Positions 10,684 to 20,936 of a stretch of DNA of 64,000 nucleotides are shown here, piece after piece (position 1 is the stretch's first letter; each line of letters begins with the position of its first letter). The position numbers were made by a program, and so were the translations under genes. The DNA is from JAXMBN01 sp046349875 (lineage in GTDB: Bacteria; Planctomycetota; Planctomycetia; Pirellulales; Pirellulaceae), in contig JAXMBN010000020.1 of assembly GCA_046349875.1 (NCBI GenBank), positions 44,329 through 108,328 of the forward strand. The letters run 5' to 3'. The notes beneath the pieces are model-generated. The model made no database searches. It worked only from the letters and a program-made list of their open reading frames with translations, and was not told the DNA's origin.

Positions 10684-11604
10684 ATGCGTTATCTTTCTAA
10701 GTTGCGTCCGACTGTACTAACGGCACTGTTTTGCATAGGTACAAGCCTTGGAGCCATCGTATCTCCAGGTACAGCGCAAGATCCGCAGACTGGCCCCAAA
10801 CGTTCGCTACTGGCTGGTGACTACGAGAAGAAGATTTTGGCCAATCTAAAAGCGGACAACAGCGTTGTTTGGCAGATGCCCATCCAAGCCATTCACGATG
10901 CACAGTCGCTGCCCAACGGGCATTGGCTTATTCAGACCAACTTTCGCAATGTGGTCGAGCTAGATTCTGCAGGTAAAGAAGTGTGGCGTTACGATGCGGG
11001 CAAAACCGCTGAAGGAAAGCAAATCGAGATCCATGCCTTTCGACGCCTTCCATCGGGATTGACCATGATCGCCGAGAGCGGAAGCGCTCGTATTCTCGAA
11101 GTCGATGCGCAAAAGAACATCGTGCATAGCATTCCTCTCAAAGTGGAACACCCAGATCCGCATCGCGATACGCGTTTAGTTCGCGCCACACCTTCCGGCA
11201 CTTATCTCGTTGCGCACGAAGGTGATTTCAAAATTCGCGAATACAACCGCAAGGGCGAAGTTGTCTGGACATACGAAGCAGGCACAAAAGTTTACTCGGC
11301 AGTTCGACTCGCCAATGGAAATACACTTGTAGGAACCGGCGATGGACACAAAGTGATCGAAGTCGACGCCAAGGGCACCATTGTTTGGCAAATTGGAGAG
11401 AAGGATCTACCCAACGTTCAATTGGTATGGATCACCATGGTGGATCGGCTCGACAATGGAAACACTTGGATCGTCAATTGCCATGCTGGGAAAGAGAATC
11501 CTCAGATTTTGGAAGTATCTCCAGATAAGAAAGTGGTCTGGAGCTTCCGTGATTTCGATCGATTCGGAAATGCGCTTCCCGTTGCCATTCCAACCGCTCC
11601 TTAA
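10684..11604 (+). CDS. Exported PQQ-like beta-propeller protein
   Basis: A 306-residue protein with a signal peptide (MRYLSKLRPTVLTALFCIGT, cleavage probably near TAQD). The mature part is made of repeated blades with the pattern xGxxVWxxxxxxx followed by LPNGHWLI, LPSGLTMIA, TPSGTYLVA, LANGNTLVG and LDNGNTWIV, so about six blades. This is the PQQ/arylsulfotransferase-like repeat seen in many planctomycete exported proteins; I see no catalytic His-Arg signature of arylsulfotransferases. The open frame extends upstream but overlaps the PhnP-like gene, so ATG 10684 is taken. It is followed after 21 bases by the HExxH gene and is likely cotranscribed. Confidence 0.82.
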   Translation: MRYLSKLRPTVLTALFCIGTSLGAIVSPGTAQDPQTGPKRSLLAGDYEKKILANLKADNSVVWQMPIQAIHDAQSLPNGHWLIQTNFRNVVELDSAGKEVWRYDAGKTAEGKQIEIHAFRRLPSGLTMIAESGSARILEVDAQKNIVHSIPLKVEHPDPHRDTRLVRATPSGTYLVAHEGDFKIREYNRKGEVVWTYEAGTKVYSAVRLANGNTLVGTGDGHKVIEVDAKGTIVWQIGEKDLPNVQLVWITMVDRLDNGNTWIVNCHAGKENPQILEVSPDKKVVWSFRDFDRFGNALPVAIPTAP

Positions 11605-11625
11605 TCTTCGAAGGACAGCTCATTC

Positions 11626-13032
11626 ATGTTAGGTTCTCGGATGCTTGGACGTCCTCTTATCATTGCTGGATTCCTGGGCTGCTTGGTACTATCGACCTCG
11701 ACGGTATCAGCCCAAAAACGTCTTTCGGAACAGGCGGCTGAGACACTGCTTCAAAGTGGTGACCGCCTCGCTGACCAAGGGGACTATCTCGAAGCGGTCC
11801 GCAATTACACCCAAGCCTACTTAGGGATCGTGGCCAAGCTGCGCCAGCAAGAGTTCAGCAAAGATGTCACTCCAAGCCTGATGACCCGCGAAGAACTCGG
11901 TGAAGAGATGAAGCGGCAGGTCAAGGAAGAGTACACGGATGCGGAATGGAAACTGATCCAGGGAACCTATCGCGCCTTTGGTCTGATTCCCAATACGCTC
12001 GACGTCAAAGAGACGATGACCAAACTTCTTACCGAAGAAGTGGGTGGATTTTACGATCCCAAGACCAAAGCGATGGTGCTCGTCCGCGAAGCCGATAAAA
12101 AACGTCAACCGGGAACGCTAGGACGCTTGCTCGGACAAAAACCTACGTTCGATAAAGAAGAGCAAAAAATCACGCTCGCTCACGAACTCACCCATGCACT
12201 GCAAGATCAACTGTATGGGCTTCTTGATAAGCAGCGCAGCATCGAGCATGACGACGATATGTCGATGGCATTTTCAGCCTTGGTGGAGGGCGATGCGACA
12301 TTGATCATGTTTGGTGAAATGGGACGGCAAGAAGGGGACAGCACGACCTGGACTCAGATGGATCCCGATGCGGCCAAGTTGATGTTCAACATGATGAAAA
12401 TGATGCTGCCTGTTGCTGCAGGGAAAACCTACCGCGCCGCTCCAGCGATCTTTCGCGATAGCCTTTTGTTTCCCTATTCCCAAGGCTTTGTGTTCAATCT
12501 TAACCTGACGCGCAAAGGTGGTGTCGATCGGATCCATCAGGCTTACACAAATCCACCTGTTAGCACGGAGCAGATTCTTCATCCGAAAAAGTACCTTGAG
12601 GATCGGGACGATCCTGTCTCCATCGAAATCGCCTCGCCGAAAGAATTGCTTCCTTCCCCATGGGCTCACCTTGGCGGAAACTGCCTGGGTGAATTTCAAA
12701 TGTCGATTCTCTTTCGGCGCACGCCCAATGGCACCCAAGCCTCGGAAGGTTGGGATGGAGATCGCTATGAAGTCTATGAAGATCAAGACGGAAATCTTGC
12801 TTTGATTTGGTGCTCGGTTTGGGATACCGAAGACGATGCCAAACAGTTTGAAACGGCGTGGAATCGTTACGCTGAACTTCGAACGATCCAAGACAAGACG
12901 ACCGTTCAACGGGATGGTGTTCACGTACGCGTCGTTCAAGGCGTTTCCCAAGCACAAGCTCGAACCGTTCTCGAGAAGTTGCAATGCGTCGAGAGCCCTA
13001 AAACGTTTCCCGTTGCCAAGCCTACTCCATAG
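11626..13032 (+). CDS. Exported HExxH metallopeptidase-like protein
   Basis: A 468-residue protein with a signal peptide (hydrophobic PLIIAGFLGCLVLSTSTVSA). An N-terminal helical segment (residues about 40-75, SGDRLADQGDYLEAVRNYTQAY) looks like one TPR unit. The zinc motif HELTH sits near residue 186 in ITLAHELTHALQDQ, and a downstream EGDAT is a plausible third-ligand region of a gluzincin-like site. I cannot name the family. An AAGGA lies about 11 bases before the ATG at 11626. A long antisense frame crosses it and is a shadow. It may share an operon with the propeller gene; activity as a peptidase is inferred from the motif only. Confidence 0.78.
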   Translation: MLGSRMLGRPLIIAGFLGCLVLSTSTVSAQKRLSEQAAETLLQSGDRLADQGDYLEAVRNYTQAYLGIVAKLRQQEFSKDVTPSLMTREELGEEMKRQVKEEYTDAEWKLIQGTYRAFGLIPNTLDVKETMTKLLTEEVGGFYDPKTKAMVLVREADKKRQPGTLGRLLGQKPTFDKEEQKITLAHELTHALQDQLYGLLDKQRSIEHDDDMSMAFSALVEGDATLIMFGEMGRQEGDSTTWTQMDPDAAKLMFNMMKMMLPVAAGKTYRAAPAIFRDSLLFPYSQGFVFNLNLTRKGGVDRIHQAYTNPPVSTEQILHPKKYLEDRDDPVSIEIASPKELLPSPWAHLGGNCLGEFQMSILFRRTPNGTQASEGWDGDRYEVYEDQDGNLALIWCSVWDTEDDAKQFETAWNRYAELRTIQDKTTVQRDGVHVRVVQGVSQAQARTVLEKLQCVESPKTFPVAKPTP

Positions 13033-13091
13033 CCATATCGAGATCCCAAACGCACACAGCGAAGTCACTGCTCTTCGTGATAGGATTGACC

Positions 13092-14201
13092 ATGCGTTGT
13101 TTCACCTATCTTCGATCCCGACTTTTGCGATGCAGTTCGACGATATTGGTATCACTTGTGCTCGGTCTTGTCGCAATACCTAGTGCTTTCGGGAAGAGAC
13201 GCTTCCTCAGGTTCTCTTATCCAAGGACCGCGTCGTTTGTACTGGAGGGAAGCGAGCAACCCTTCCGTGCCTCGGGCTTCAATTATGATCACGATGAGAA
13301 TGGTAGGCTGCTCGAAGACTATTGGGAGTCGGAATGGCCCAAGATCGAAGAGGACTTTCGTGAGATGAAGGTGCTGGGTGCGAAAGTGATCCGCATCCAC
13401 CTTCAATTTGGAAGGTTCATGCAATCTCCTACCGAGATTCGCAAAGAAGCCATCGATCGACTCGTCCGCCTAGTGCAACTCGCTCGCGAAACACGACTCT
13501 ATTTGAACCTGACCGGCCTGGGCTGCTATCACAAAGGAGATGTGCCTGCTTGGTATGACGCTTTGGATGAAGAACAACGATGGGAAGCCCAGGCTCAGTT
13601 TTGGATTGCCGTCGCAAAAGCCACGCGCAATGAATCGTCCATCTTTTGTTTTGACTTGATGAATGAACCGGTCGTCTCAGGCGGCAAAAGGCCCCCAGGC
13701 GATTGGCTGGGACCTCCATTTGCGGGCAAGCACTTTGTGCAGTTTGTGAGCCTCGATCCTATGCAGCGTTCGCGTCCTACGGTTGCCAAGGCTTGGATTT
13801 CCAAACTGACGGCAGCGATTCGCAGCGAAGATCCGCAACGATTGATTACCGTCGGTCTCGTCGATTGGAGTCTCGATCGACCTGGATTGACATCCGGATT
13901 TGTCCCGCATGTCGTCGAGCCTCATTTGGATTTTATCTCGGTGCACATCTATCCCGAGTCTATGAAACTCGATCAAGCACTGGAGACCTTGAAAGGATTT
14001 GATCTCAAGATTCCACTCGTAGTGGAAGAGTGCTTTCCCTTGAAATGTACTTCGCAAGAACTGATCGATGTGATGAAACGAGCTGACTTTGTCGAGGGTT
14101 GGACCAGTTTCTATTGGGGTGCCGACCAAGAAACACTTCGACGTTCGAGCCGTTTACAGGATGCGATGTTGCTCCATTGGCTTGAAGCATTTCATCCCTA
14201 A
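13092..14201 (+). CDS. Exported GH5-like glycoside hydrolase
   Basis: A 369-residue protein with a signal peptide (RLLRCSSTILVSLVLGLVAIP, shortened). The fold reads as a (beta/alpha)8 cellulase-type barrel: FRASGFNYDHDE at the start, the acid/base Glu in FDLMNEPV (near residue 192), FISVHIYP for strand 6, and the nucleophile Glu in LVVEECFP (near 312). This pattern matches clan GH-A, closest to the cellulase (GH5) family. The substrate cannot be told. ATG 13092 is chosen over GTG 13077. It follows the HExxH gene by 59 bases, so a series of four exported or hydrolytic genes runs from 9.8 to 15 kb. Confidence 0.82.
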   Translation: MRCFTYLRSRLLRCSSTILVSLVLGLVAIPSAFGKRRFLRFSYPRTASFVLEGSEQPFRASGFNYDHDENGRLLEDYWESEWPKIEEDFREMKVLGAKVIRIHLQFGRFMQSPTEIRKEAIDRLVRLVQLARETRLYLNLTGLGCYHKGDVPAWYDALDEEQRWEAQAQFWIAVAKATRNESSIFCFDLMNEPVVSGGKRPPGDWLGPPFAGKHFVQFVSLDPMQRSRPTVAKAWISKLTAAIRSEDPQRLITVGLVDWSLDRPGLTSGFVPHVVEPHLDFISVHIYPESMKLDQALETLKGFDLKIPLVVEECFPLKCTSQELIDVMKRADFVEGWTSFYWGADQETLRRSSRLQDAMLLHWLEAFHP

Positions 14202-14291
14202 TCGCTAGCAATCGATCGACTACTGCGAAAAACGTCGCTTGTAGTCGGAGGCTTTCCTTGGTACCTACAACTCTATCAAGGGAGTTCGGTG

Positions 14292-14978
14292 ATGGGGACG
14301 AGCCTCGGAAATTCAGTATCCATTTCGCCTTGGCTGATCTTGGCGGCACTGCTTGCTCCAACGGGTTGCAATGGCTTGCGATCGCGATACGCCATGGACG
14401 ACCCTGTCTATGCAGAGAAGTACCAGGAAGGCGCGGAGAAGGGGGACGTTCCAGGGAAGCTCAAACAAGCCGTGGACGCACGCCATGTGGAAGGGCTATC
14501 GGGAATGTACCTTTCTGGCGGCACGTTCTATCGCCCGGAGTCGGACCGAACGTTTGGCGGTGCAGAACTAGGGATCGAAAACTATCCGGCCCCATGGAAT
14601 TCGTGGCGAATGAGTCTTGGTGGCTACACGAGCGAAGACCAAGGCTACGTCGGCGTGGATGGTGGTATTCGACTTCAAACTCCTACCAGACTTGCCCCTT
14701 TTGTTGGCCTGGGAACCACGAATGGTTTCTCGCGATCGGTCGAAGATGGCACGCATGATGGACGGGATAATGATGACGATCAATTCATCGATGAACCTGG
14801 CGAGACAATCACTGGGATCGATCGAACGTTCTTCAGCATCTATCCCGAAGTCGGAGCTCATTTCTGGTTGAATGGACGGTGGAGATTAACGACCTTTGGT
14901 CGCTACATGATGACAAGCTTTGGTCGCGACGATGACGATTGGATGATTGGAGGATCGGTCGCGGCCTTTGCTCGTTAA
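14292..14978 (+). CDS. Lipoprotein with outer-membrane-like beta pattern, unknown function
   Basis: A 228-residue protein beginning MGTSLGNSVSISPWLILAAL and a lipobox-like LAPTGC near residue 25. The mature part alternates glycine and aromatic residues (SGGTFYRPESDRTFGGAEL, VGAHFWLNGRWRLTTFGRY) as in small outer-membrane barrels. A Asp-rich stretch (DGRDNDDDQFIDEPGE) looks like a calcium-binding loop. The first codon GTG at 14289 is directly followed by ATG 14292. It ends 80 bases before the convergent glnD. I do not know the family. Confidence 0.7.
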   Translation: MGTSLGNSVSISPWLILAALLAPTGCNGLRSRYAMDDPVYAEKYQEGAEKGDVPGKLKQAVDARHVEGLSGMYLSGGTFYRPESDRTFGGAELGIENYPAPWNSWRMSLGGYTSEDQGYVGVDGGIRLQTPTRLAPFVGLGTTNGFSRSVEDGTHDGRDNDDDQFIDEPGETITGIDRTFFSIYPEVGAHFWLNGRWRLTTFGRYMMTSFGRDDDDWMIGGSVAAFAR

Positions 14979-15058
14979 GCTCTATGCAAGGATGCTCGAT
15001 CAGGGCGAATGAGTCGGTTGGTACTGACCGATCGAGACCGTTCTCTCAAGAACATGGT

Positions 15059-17689
15059 TCACTCGTCTTCGATGGCTCGCAGCAAACGTTGACGTAGCGT
15101 GTAGAGTTTTGTTTGCTCGAGGATCTTGTGACCGTCGAGATTGGTCACGTAAAAGACGTCGACCACTTGGTCTAAGTGGGTACTGATCTTGGCCACTTGT
15201 AGGTCGAGGTCTTGTTCGAACAAGACTTTGGCAATGGAATAGAGGAGACCGCGACGATCGTATGCGAAGACCGAGATGATCGTGAATTCTTCCGACGTAT
15301 TGTTGTCGAACTGTACTTGAGTTGGCTGATTGCGGACAGCGGTAAGATTGGCCGACTTGGCTTGCCACAGTCGACGAAAATTCGGAGGCTGTTGATTATT
15401 GGGATCGAGGGCTGCCACGATCGCTTTGCATACGGTTTGAATGCGATGGGGCGGTGGTGCTCCTTCATAATCCAAATCAGAAACGAGGAAACGGTCCCAA
15501 GCAGTCCCATCGGGCTGCGTGTGAACTTCCGCTTCCAGAATCTGCAAACCTTGGCTACTGAGCGCACCGGTGATGCGATGGAAGATACCTAGACGTTTCC
15601 CGACATCGCGCATGCCCACTGTGTACTCGACCGCATCGCGATCTTCATAGTGACGCGCCCATGCCGTGGCCGGGTTGGCATCGTTCAACGATCGCAACGA
15701 CTCCAGTTCTTGGACGATTTGGCTGGGTGTGCATCGGAAAAGGTAATTGGCCGGAGTCCCTTGGATCTGATCGAACCACCATTCCGAGTTTTCCATATTG
15801 ACCACCAATCGCCGTACCGCATCGCGCTTGGCTTCGAGTTCTTTCTGGAACCACTCATCGGGTTTCTCATCCCGAAACTGCGAATCCGTGCGTTGATAGA
15901 GCTGAGTGAGAAGATCGAGCTTCCAATCATTGAGAGCTCCGGGGCCAACGGCGGCCAAGTCGGCACAGCTAAGCACATAGAGCATCTGTAGCGCTTCAAC
16001 GGAACCCACTTGCGAAGCGAATTGAACGATGGTGTCTTTTTGCGAAAGGTCATAACGAAATGCCATGTGCGTCATGAGCAAATGCTTGTAGACCAGAAAC
16101 ACCAGCATCTCGCGATCACTATCGGAGAGCTTAAGCAATTTCGCGGTGTCGTCGGCGATGACTTTGCCAACATCGCTGTGATCTTCGGTAAAGCCTTTGC
16201 CGAGATCATGTAGGAGAAGACTCAGGTGTAAGAGAGCCTTATTTTTGATGTTCTTGTAGACGGCTCCTAGTACATCGTTTCTCTTTCCAAAATCACACGC
16301 CATTTCAACAGCGCGGATGCAGTGCGCATCGACCGTATACTTATGGTATTCGTTGAATTGCAAAAGGGATCGCGCATGCTTCATGGCGGGGATGATCTGT
16401 TCGAGTACCCGCAACTCGTGAAGTCTTCGCAGCGATTCACCCAGACGATTCGGATGACGCATCAATTCCATAAACGGAGTAACGACATCCGCGGTGGGTT
16501 CCGTTTCGCGTCGATTGAGCATCCCAGATCGGATGGCGCGCCACGTTCCATGTTCGATGCGACGGTTATACCGATTGGCCACCGTCATGAGTTCGAGCAC
16601 GCGAGCAGGATCTTTGCGGAGACGCTCGATTCCCGATTTGGTCGCCCAAACTTGCCTGATACCTACGCGAAAATCACCGTGAACGGGAATCGCGAGTAGG
16701 TGTCCAAGGTTTTGAACAACCCAAGAACGCACCTTGGCAGAGGCGACGAAATGCGCCGAGCTATAACGAACTTCGCTGGTGTATTCGAAGTATTCGCGCA
16801 TAAATTGTTCGACCGGAAGCACACCCTCTTCCCCTTTGCATTCGGCCCACTTGGCCATCTTCACTTGAACCGCTCGCTCTAGAGAATCCTGCGGCTTGTT
16901 GGCATCAAAATGCAATTGGTTCCGAATGCGAAGCAGGTACTGATAGCCTCGGCGAAGCACAGCGTAGTCTTCGGTCGCCAATAAACCTCGCTGGGTTAGT
17001 TGCTCTGGATCGGCTTCGCCATAGCGAGCGAATCCGACCCATCGGACCAATTGGATATCGCGCAAGCCACCCCGTGATCGTTTCACATTGGGCTGCAACA
17101 TGTAGACCGTTTCACCGTACTTCTTTCGCTCTTCAAGCCTCGCCTTTTCGACCGCATCGATCAGACGATTGCTTCGATGCATCGCACCCAAACGATAGGA
17201 ATGCACGAATCGTTGAAAGAAGTCGCCATTGCCAAACAACAATCGACTCTCAACCAACGCCGTGAATACCGTGGCATCGCGCCAAGCGAGTTGCATCGCT
17301 TGGCGAGGAGTTCGCATCGAGAAGCCGAGAATGAGTCCAACATCGACGATCATCTGCGACAGCTTGCGAGCGATGGGAACAACCGCATCGGCAACCTGAG
17401 GCGTGTGCAGCAACATCAAGTCGATATCGGAGTAGGGTGCAAGATCGCGACGACCATAACCACCATGAGCGACCAAACAGTACGAGGACTCAGGGGGTGG
17501 GTTGGGAAGATCTTCGAGAATCGTGCGGACGAGATCGATGAGGACTGCGTCGACCAAGTCGGTCCAACGAGCGCAAACTTGAAGGCCGGGCGAACCACTA
17601 TCATGCTGCTGACGCAGCTTGGCCCGACCTTCGAGAAGATGTTCGCGAGAGGCAACAACCACCGGATGAAGAGAGGAAGCCGGAGGCAT
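15059..17689 (-). CDS. glnD: Bifunctional PII uridylyltransferase/uridylyl-removing enzyme
   Basis: An 876-residue cytoplasmic enzyme that uridylylates and de-uridylylates PII in response to glutamine. Domains in order: nucleotidyltransferase (AHGGYGRRDLAPYSDIDLM near residues 74-92), a helical region with the GlnE/GlnD linker (RGGLRDIQLVRWVGF), an HD hydrolase domain (LLLHDLGKG near 493), and two ACT domains at the end (from about 690 and 805: YTVGMRDVGKRLGIFHRITG, ISVFAYDRRGLLYSIAKVL). All catalytic motifs look whole and the length is typical. It starts at ATG 17689, 41 bases after the end of glnB, so the two form an operon. Product is well supported. Confidence 0.96.
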   Translation of the reverse strand: MPPASSLHPVVVASREHLLEGRAKLRQQHDSGSPGLQVCARWTDLVDAVLIDLVRTILEDLPNPPPESSYCLVAHGGYGRRDLAPYSDIDLMLLHTPQVADAVVPIARKLSQMIVDVGLILGFSMRTPRQAMQLAWRDATVFTALVESRLLFGNGDFFQRFVHSYRLGAMHRSNRLIDAVEKARLEERKKYGETVYMLQPNVKRSRGGLRDIQLVRWVGFARYGEADPEQLTQRGLLATEDYAVLRRGYQYLLRIRNQLHFDANKPQDSLERAVQVKMAKWAECKGEEGVLPVEQFMREYFEYTSEVRYSSAHFVASAKVRSWVVQNLGHLLAIPVHGDFRVGIRQVWATKSGIERLRKDPARVLELMTVANRYNRRIEHGTWRAIRSGMLNRRETEPTADVVTPFMELMRHPNRLGESLRRLHELRVLEQIIPAMKHARSLLQFNEYHKYTVDAHCIRAVEMACDFGKRNDVLGAVYKNIKNKALLHLSLLLHDLGKGFTEDHSDVGKVIADDTAKLLKLSDSDREMLVFLVYKHLLMTHMAFRYDLSQKDTIVQFASQVGSVEALQMLYVLSCADLAAVGPGALNDWKLDLLTQLYQRTDSQFRDEKPDEWFQKELEAKRDAVRRLVVNMENSEWWFDQIQGTPANYLFRCTPSQIVQELESLRSLNDANPATAWARHYEDRDAVEYTVGMRDVGKRLGIFHRITGALSSQGLQILEAEVHTQPDGTAWDRFLVSDLDYEGAPPPHRIQTVCKAIVAALDPNNQQPPNFRRLWQAKSANLTAVRNQPTQVQFDNNTSEEFTIISVFAYDRRGLLYSIAKVLFEQDLDLQVAKISTHLDQVVDVFYVTNLDGHKILEQTKLYTLRQRLLRAIEDE

Positions 17690-17730
17690 TCGTGGTCACC
17701 AATCCCCTTATTGTGCCAACCGAAATTGGC

Positions 17731-18153
<423 letters not shown>

Positions 18154-18352
18154 TTACTAAAAGAAAATCTAATCGCCCGCCACTTCGATCGGATTTCCAA
18201 AAGTGGAAAACACATCTACCTCGAATATAGCCCAAAGGAGATACCGAGGGAATCGGTCCCGCCCCATTCTTTGGGAAGACTCAGCCGGCCTTTGCCGTTT
18301 CGGAGGGGCATACGGATTTCCCCCACAGGCATCCGGTGGCAATTTCAAACAC

Positions 18353-18901
18353 CTAGCGTCGCGTCCAGGGAACGTCGGGAACATTGGCCATCCGATTCGC
18401 TGTGCGGGCCATGACGAAGAGCAAATCGCTGAGGCGGTTGAGGTAAACGATAATTCGCGATAGATCGCTGACATGAGGATCGTGGGACAAACCAACGACT
18501 TCCCGCTCAGCGCGTCGGCAAATGGTTCGGGCCAAATGAAGGTTGGCAGCCGCTTGTGAGCCTCCAGGCAAAATAAACTGTCGAAGCGGTGGAAGCAATG
18601 CATCCCACCGGTCGATCATTTGTTCCATCTCTTCGACCGCAGAATCTCCCTTCCATTTCAAATCATGTTGCTCAGGAAAAGGGGTTGCTAGTTCGGCTCC
18701 GATCGAAAAAATTCCCTCTTGGACATTTTGAAGTATAGAATCCATTTCAGAGTCGAGTGGTGACGAGCGAACGACTCCCAGGACCGCATTCAGTTCATCG
18801 ATCGTTCCATAAGCACAGATTCGATGGTCATCCTTGGAAACTCGGGGACCTCCGAAAAGTCCTGTAGTCCCAGCATCACCAGTCTTGGTATAAATTTTCA
18901 T
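18353..18901 (-). CDS. Cob(I)alamin adenosyltransferase, PduO type
   Basis: A 182-residue enzyme that transfers the adenosyl group of ATP to cob(I)alamin, making adenosylcobalamin. The N-terminal signature KIYTKTGDAGTTGLFGG and the later YGTIDELNAVLG and ICRRAEREVV helices fit the PduO/MMAB family, which acts as a trimer. The length is normal for a single-domain member. The neighbours are unrelated; a divergent Nudix gene lies 122 bases upstream. About 280 bases with no gene separate its end from glnB. Confidence 0.93.
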   Translation of the reverse strand: MKIYTKTGDAGTTGLFGGPRVSKDDHRICAYGTIDELNAVLGVVRSSPLDSEMDSILQNVQEGIFSIGAELATPFPEQHDLKWKGDSAVEEMEQMIDRWDALLPPLRQFILPGGSQAAANLHLARTICRRAEREVVGLSHDPHVSDLSRIIVYLNRLSDLLFVMARTANRMANVPDVPWTRR

Positions 18902-19023
18902 GAATCGCTTCGATCTACCACCCAGGTTAAGGGCGATTTTGGAATACTGCGTTTGCGAACGGTTTTAGGAAACGTCGTCAAGAAACATGGTTTAGACCAT
19001 ATGTTATGGAAGAGGCAACCCGC

Positions 19024-19470
19024 ATGCCACAACCTGTGCTCGCTGCTGGATACTTGATCTTCTGCAGGAAGCCCTCGGTCTCGTTCCTCCTGATGAAGCA
19101 CGCCAATCGCTGGGATCTTCCCAAAGGGAGGCTCGATCCGGGCGAAACCATCGAGCAGGCGGCCATGCGAGAATTGTGCGAAGAGACCGGTTTTTTGCGA
19201 CGCGAAATCGAACCGGTAGAGGAGTTTCGCTTCACGCTCAAATATGAGTTGCCAGCCAAAAAGGGACAGAAGCCTCGCCCCAAAGAGCTAACCATTTTCT
19301 TGGGTTGGATGGAAGAAGCTCGGACTCCCATTTTGACCGAACATGAAGGGTTTGCCTGGTTCCATTGGAACCCGCCTCACAGCATCCAATCGACTACGAT
19401 CGATCCCCTTCTTACCTACACGCATAAGTTTTTTCTCCATCAGACCGCCGCGGCAGCTCGTGGTGCATAG
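19024..19470 (+). CDS. Nudix hydrolase
   Basis: A 148-residue pyrophosphohydrolase with a full Nudix box (G-x5-E-x7-REU-x-EE-x-G-U), read as GRLDPGETIEQAAM then RELCEETGF. Lys-Gly before it (DLPKGRLDPGE) and the sequence around it resemble diadenosine tetraphosphate hydrolases, but substrate specificity is inferred only. ATG 19024 is preferred over ATG 19006 because GAAGAGG precedes it at about 8 bases. Confidence 0.9.
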   Translation: MPQPVLAAGYLIFCRKPSVSFLLMKHANRWDLPKGRLDPGETIEQAAMRELCEETGFLRREIEPVEEFRFTLKYELPAKKGQKPRPKELTIFLGWMEEARTPILTEHEGFAWFHWNPPHSIQSTTIDPLLTYTHKFFLHQTAAAARGA

Positions 19471-19487
19471 CGAAACGGCTCAACCGA

Positions 19488-19518
19488 GACACATCGCTTG
19501 GCCACCCGCCGATGTGTC
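19488..19518. repeat. Inverted repeat after the Nudix gene
   Basis: A 9-base perfect stem (GACACATCG / CGATGTGTC) with a 13-base loop, 17 bases after the Nudix stop. No T run follows, so it may be a processing or termination structure. Low certainty. Confidence 0.35.
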
Positions 19519-19693
19519 CTAGAGACTTCTTCAAAAAGGGGATTTTGGCTTCCGCAATCGCAGCGGAAAGAGGACAATCATTGGCCTTTTCGAGGGCGTC
19601 TTCGGTTTTGGTTTAAGGGTCTCGTGCAGTGGTGTCTCGACCGATTGGTCTAGACCGCGAATGGGATCGATTTCGTTTCGAGGTAGATATTCC

Positions 19694-20866
19694 ATGGCCC
19701 GGGTTGTACTGGCTATGAGCGGTGGGGTCGACAGCAGCGTCGCCGCATCTTTGTTGTTGCAACAAGGATTCGATGTCGTTGGGGTCTTCATGCGGCATGG
19801 GGAAGAATCGGCCGAAACCTGCGAACTTGCCAATGGCAAACCGAATCCACTTCTCCCCATCTTGCAAGGACGATTAGATCACAAGCAAGGCTGCTGCAGC
19901 GCAAGCGATGCGGCCGATGCGAGGCGAGTTGCCGATCGATTGTCGATTCCCTTTTATGCAATCGACATGCAGTCGGACTTTCGCAAGATCGTTGATTACT
20001 TTGTGGATGAATACCGACAAGGCCGAACCCCCAACCCGTGCGTGCAATGCAACAATTGGATCAAGTTCGGTCGACTCTTTGAGTATGCCGATACCGTCGG
20101 GGCCCAATACGTTGCCACCGGGCACTATGCACGATTATTGCCAACACCAGATCCTTTGAATCCGATCGGTTTGTATCGAGGTATCGATGACGACAAAGAT
20201 CAGGCTTATGTGTTAGCCGGCATCGACCGCCGCTATTTATCAAGGATGTTGTTGCCTGTTGGTGGATATCATAAGCCCGAGATTCGATCGATGGCGGCTC
20301 AAATTGGACTCCGCGTTGCCGACAAAAAAGATAGTCAAGAAATCTGCTTTGTAACGTCGGGTAAGCATGGTGAATTCGTTCGCGAACGAACCCACGAAGA
20401 TACTTCAGGAGAAATCGTCACGACCGATGGCAAGGTTGTTGGTCGACATCCGGGCATCGAGCAGTTCACGATCGGTCAACGCAAGGGCCTGGGCGTTGCC
20501 ATGGGGGAACCTTACTTCGTCATTCGCATCGATCGCGATCGCAAACAAGTCATCATCGGCAAGCCGGAGAAACTGGCGTGCCAGCGATTGATTACTAGCC
20601 AACCCAATTGGCTACTCGATCAGGCATCGATCGAGTCGTGCCTTCGCACGTCACCCTCAATCTCGGTTCAGATCCGATACAATTCAGCACCCCAACCTGC
20701 ATCGGTGACGCTCGAAGAGGGACGCATGCACGTTCGATTTGAAGAAGGATGCAATGGAATTGCCCCAGGACAACTAGCCGTCGTCTTTGAAGAGGACCGC
20801 GTGTTGGGTGGAGCTTGGATCGAAGAAACAGACATCTCGCATCCCGATTCTTTTTCCGTTCGATAG
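19694..20866 (+). CDS. mnmA: tRNA-specific 2-thiouridylase
   Basis: A 390-residue enzyme that thiolates U34 of tRNA for Lys, Glu and Gln. The PP-loop MSGGVDSSVAA opens the ATP-binding domain. The catalytic Cys is in NPCVQCNNWIKFG and the second Cys in EICFVTSG; the GIEQFTIGQRKGLGV segment is characteristic. Compared with enterobacterial MnmA it has roughly 25 extra residues before the GCCSASDAADARRVA segment. ATG 19694 fits the family start and has GAGG upstream; an in-frame ATG at 19661 would add 11 residues. It is followed by epmA 70 bases later, another translation-related modification gene. Confidence 0.95.
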   Translation: MARVVLAMSGGVDSSVAASLLLQQGFDVVGVFMRHGEESAETCELANGKPNPLLPILQGRLDHKQGCCSASDAADARRVADRLSIPFYAIDMQSDFRKIVDYFVDEYRQGRTPNPCVQCNNWIKFGRLFEYADTVGAQYVATGHYARLLPTPDPLNPIGLYRGIDDDKDQAYVLAGIDRRYLSRMLLPVGGYHKPEIRSMAAQIGLRVADKKDSQEICFVTSGKHGEFVRERTHEDTSGEIVTTDGKVVGRHPGIEQFTIGQRKGLGVAMGEPYFVIRIDRDRKQVIIGKPEKLACQRLITSQPNWLLDQASIESCLRTSPSISVQIRYNSAPQPASVTLEEGRMHVRFEEGCNGIAPGQLAVVFEEDRVLGGAWIEETDISHPDSFSVR

Positions 20867-20936
20867 TTTTTCAACCTAGAAGAGACTTGCGACGCATGAT
20901 CGCTGCAAGCCGCTTCGATCAGCACCTCGGCGCATC

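Noticed and set aside
12274..13068. Antisense ORF of 264 codons opposite the HExxH gene
   Set aside because: It mirrors the codon structure of the sense gene, and has no start signal or domain.
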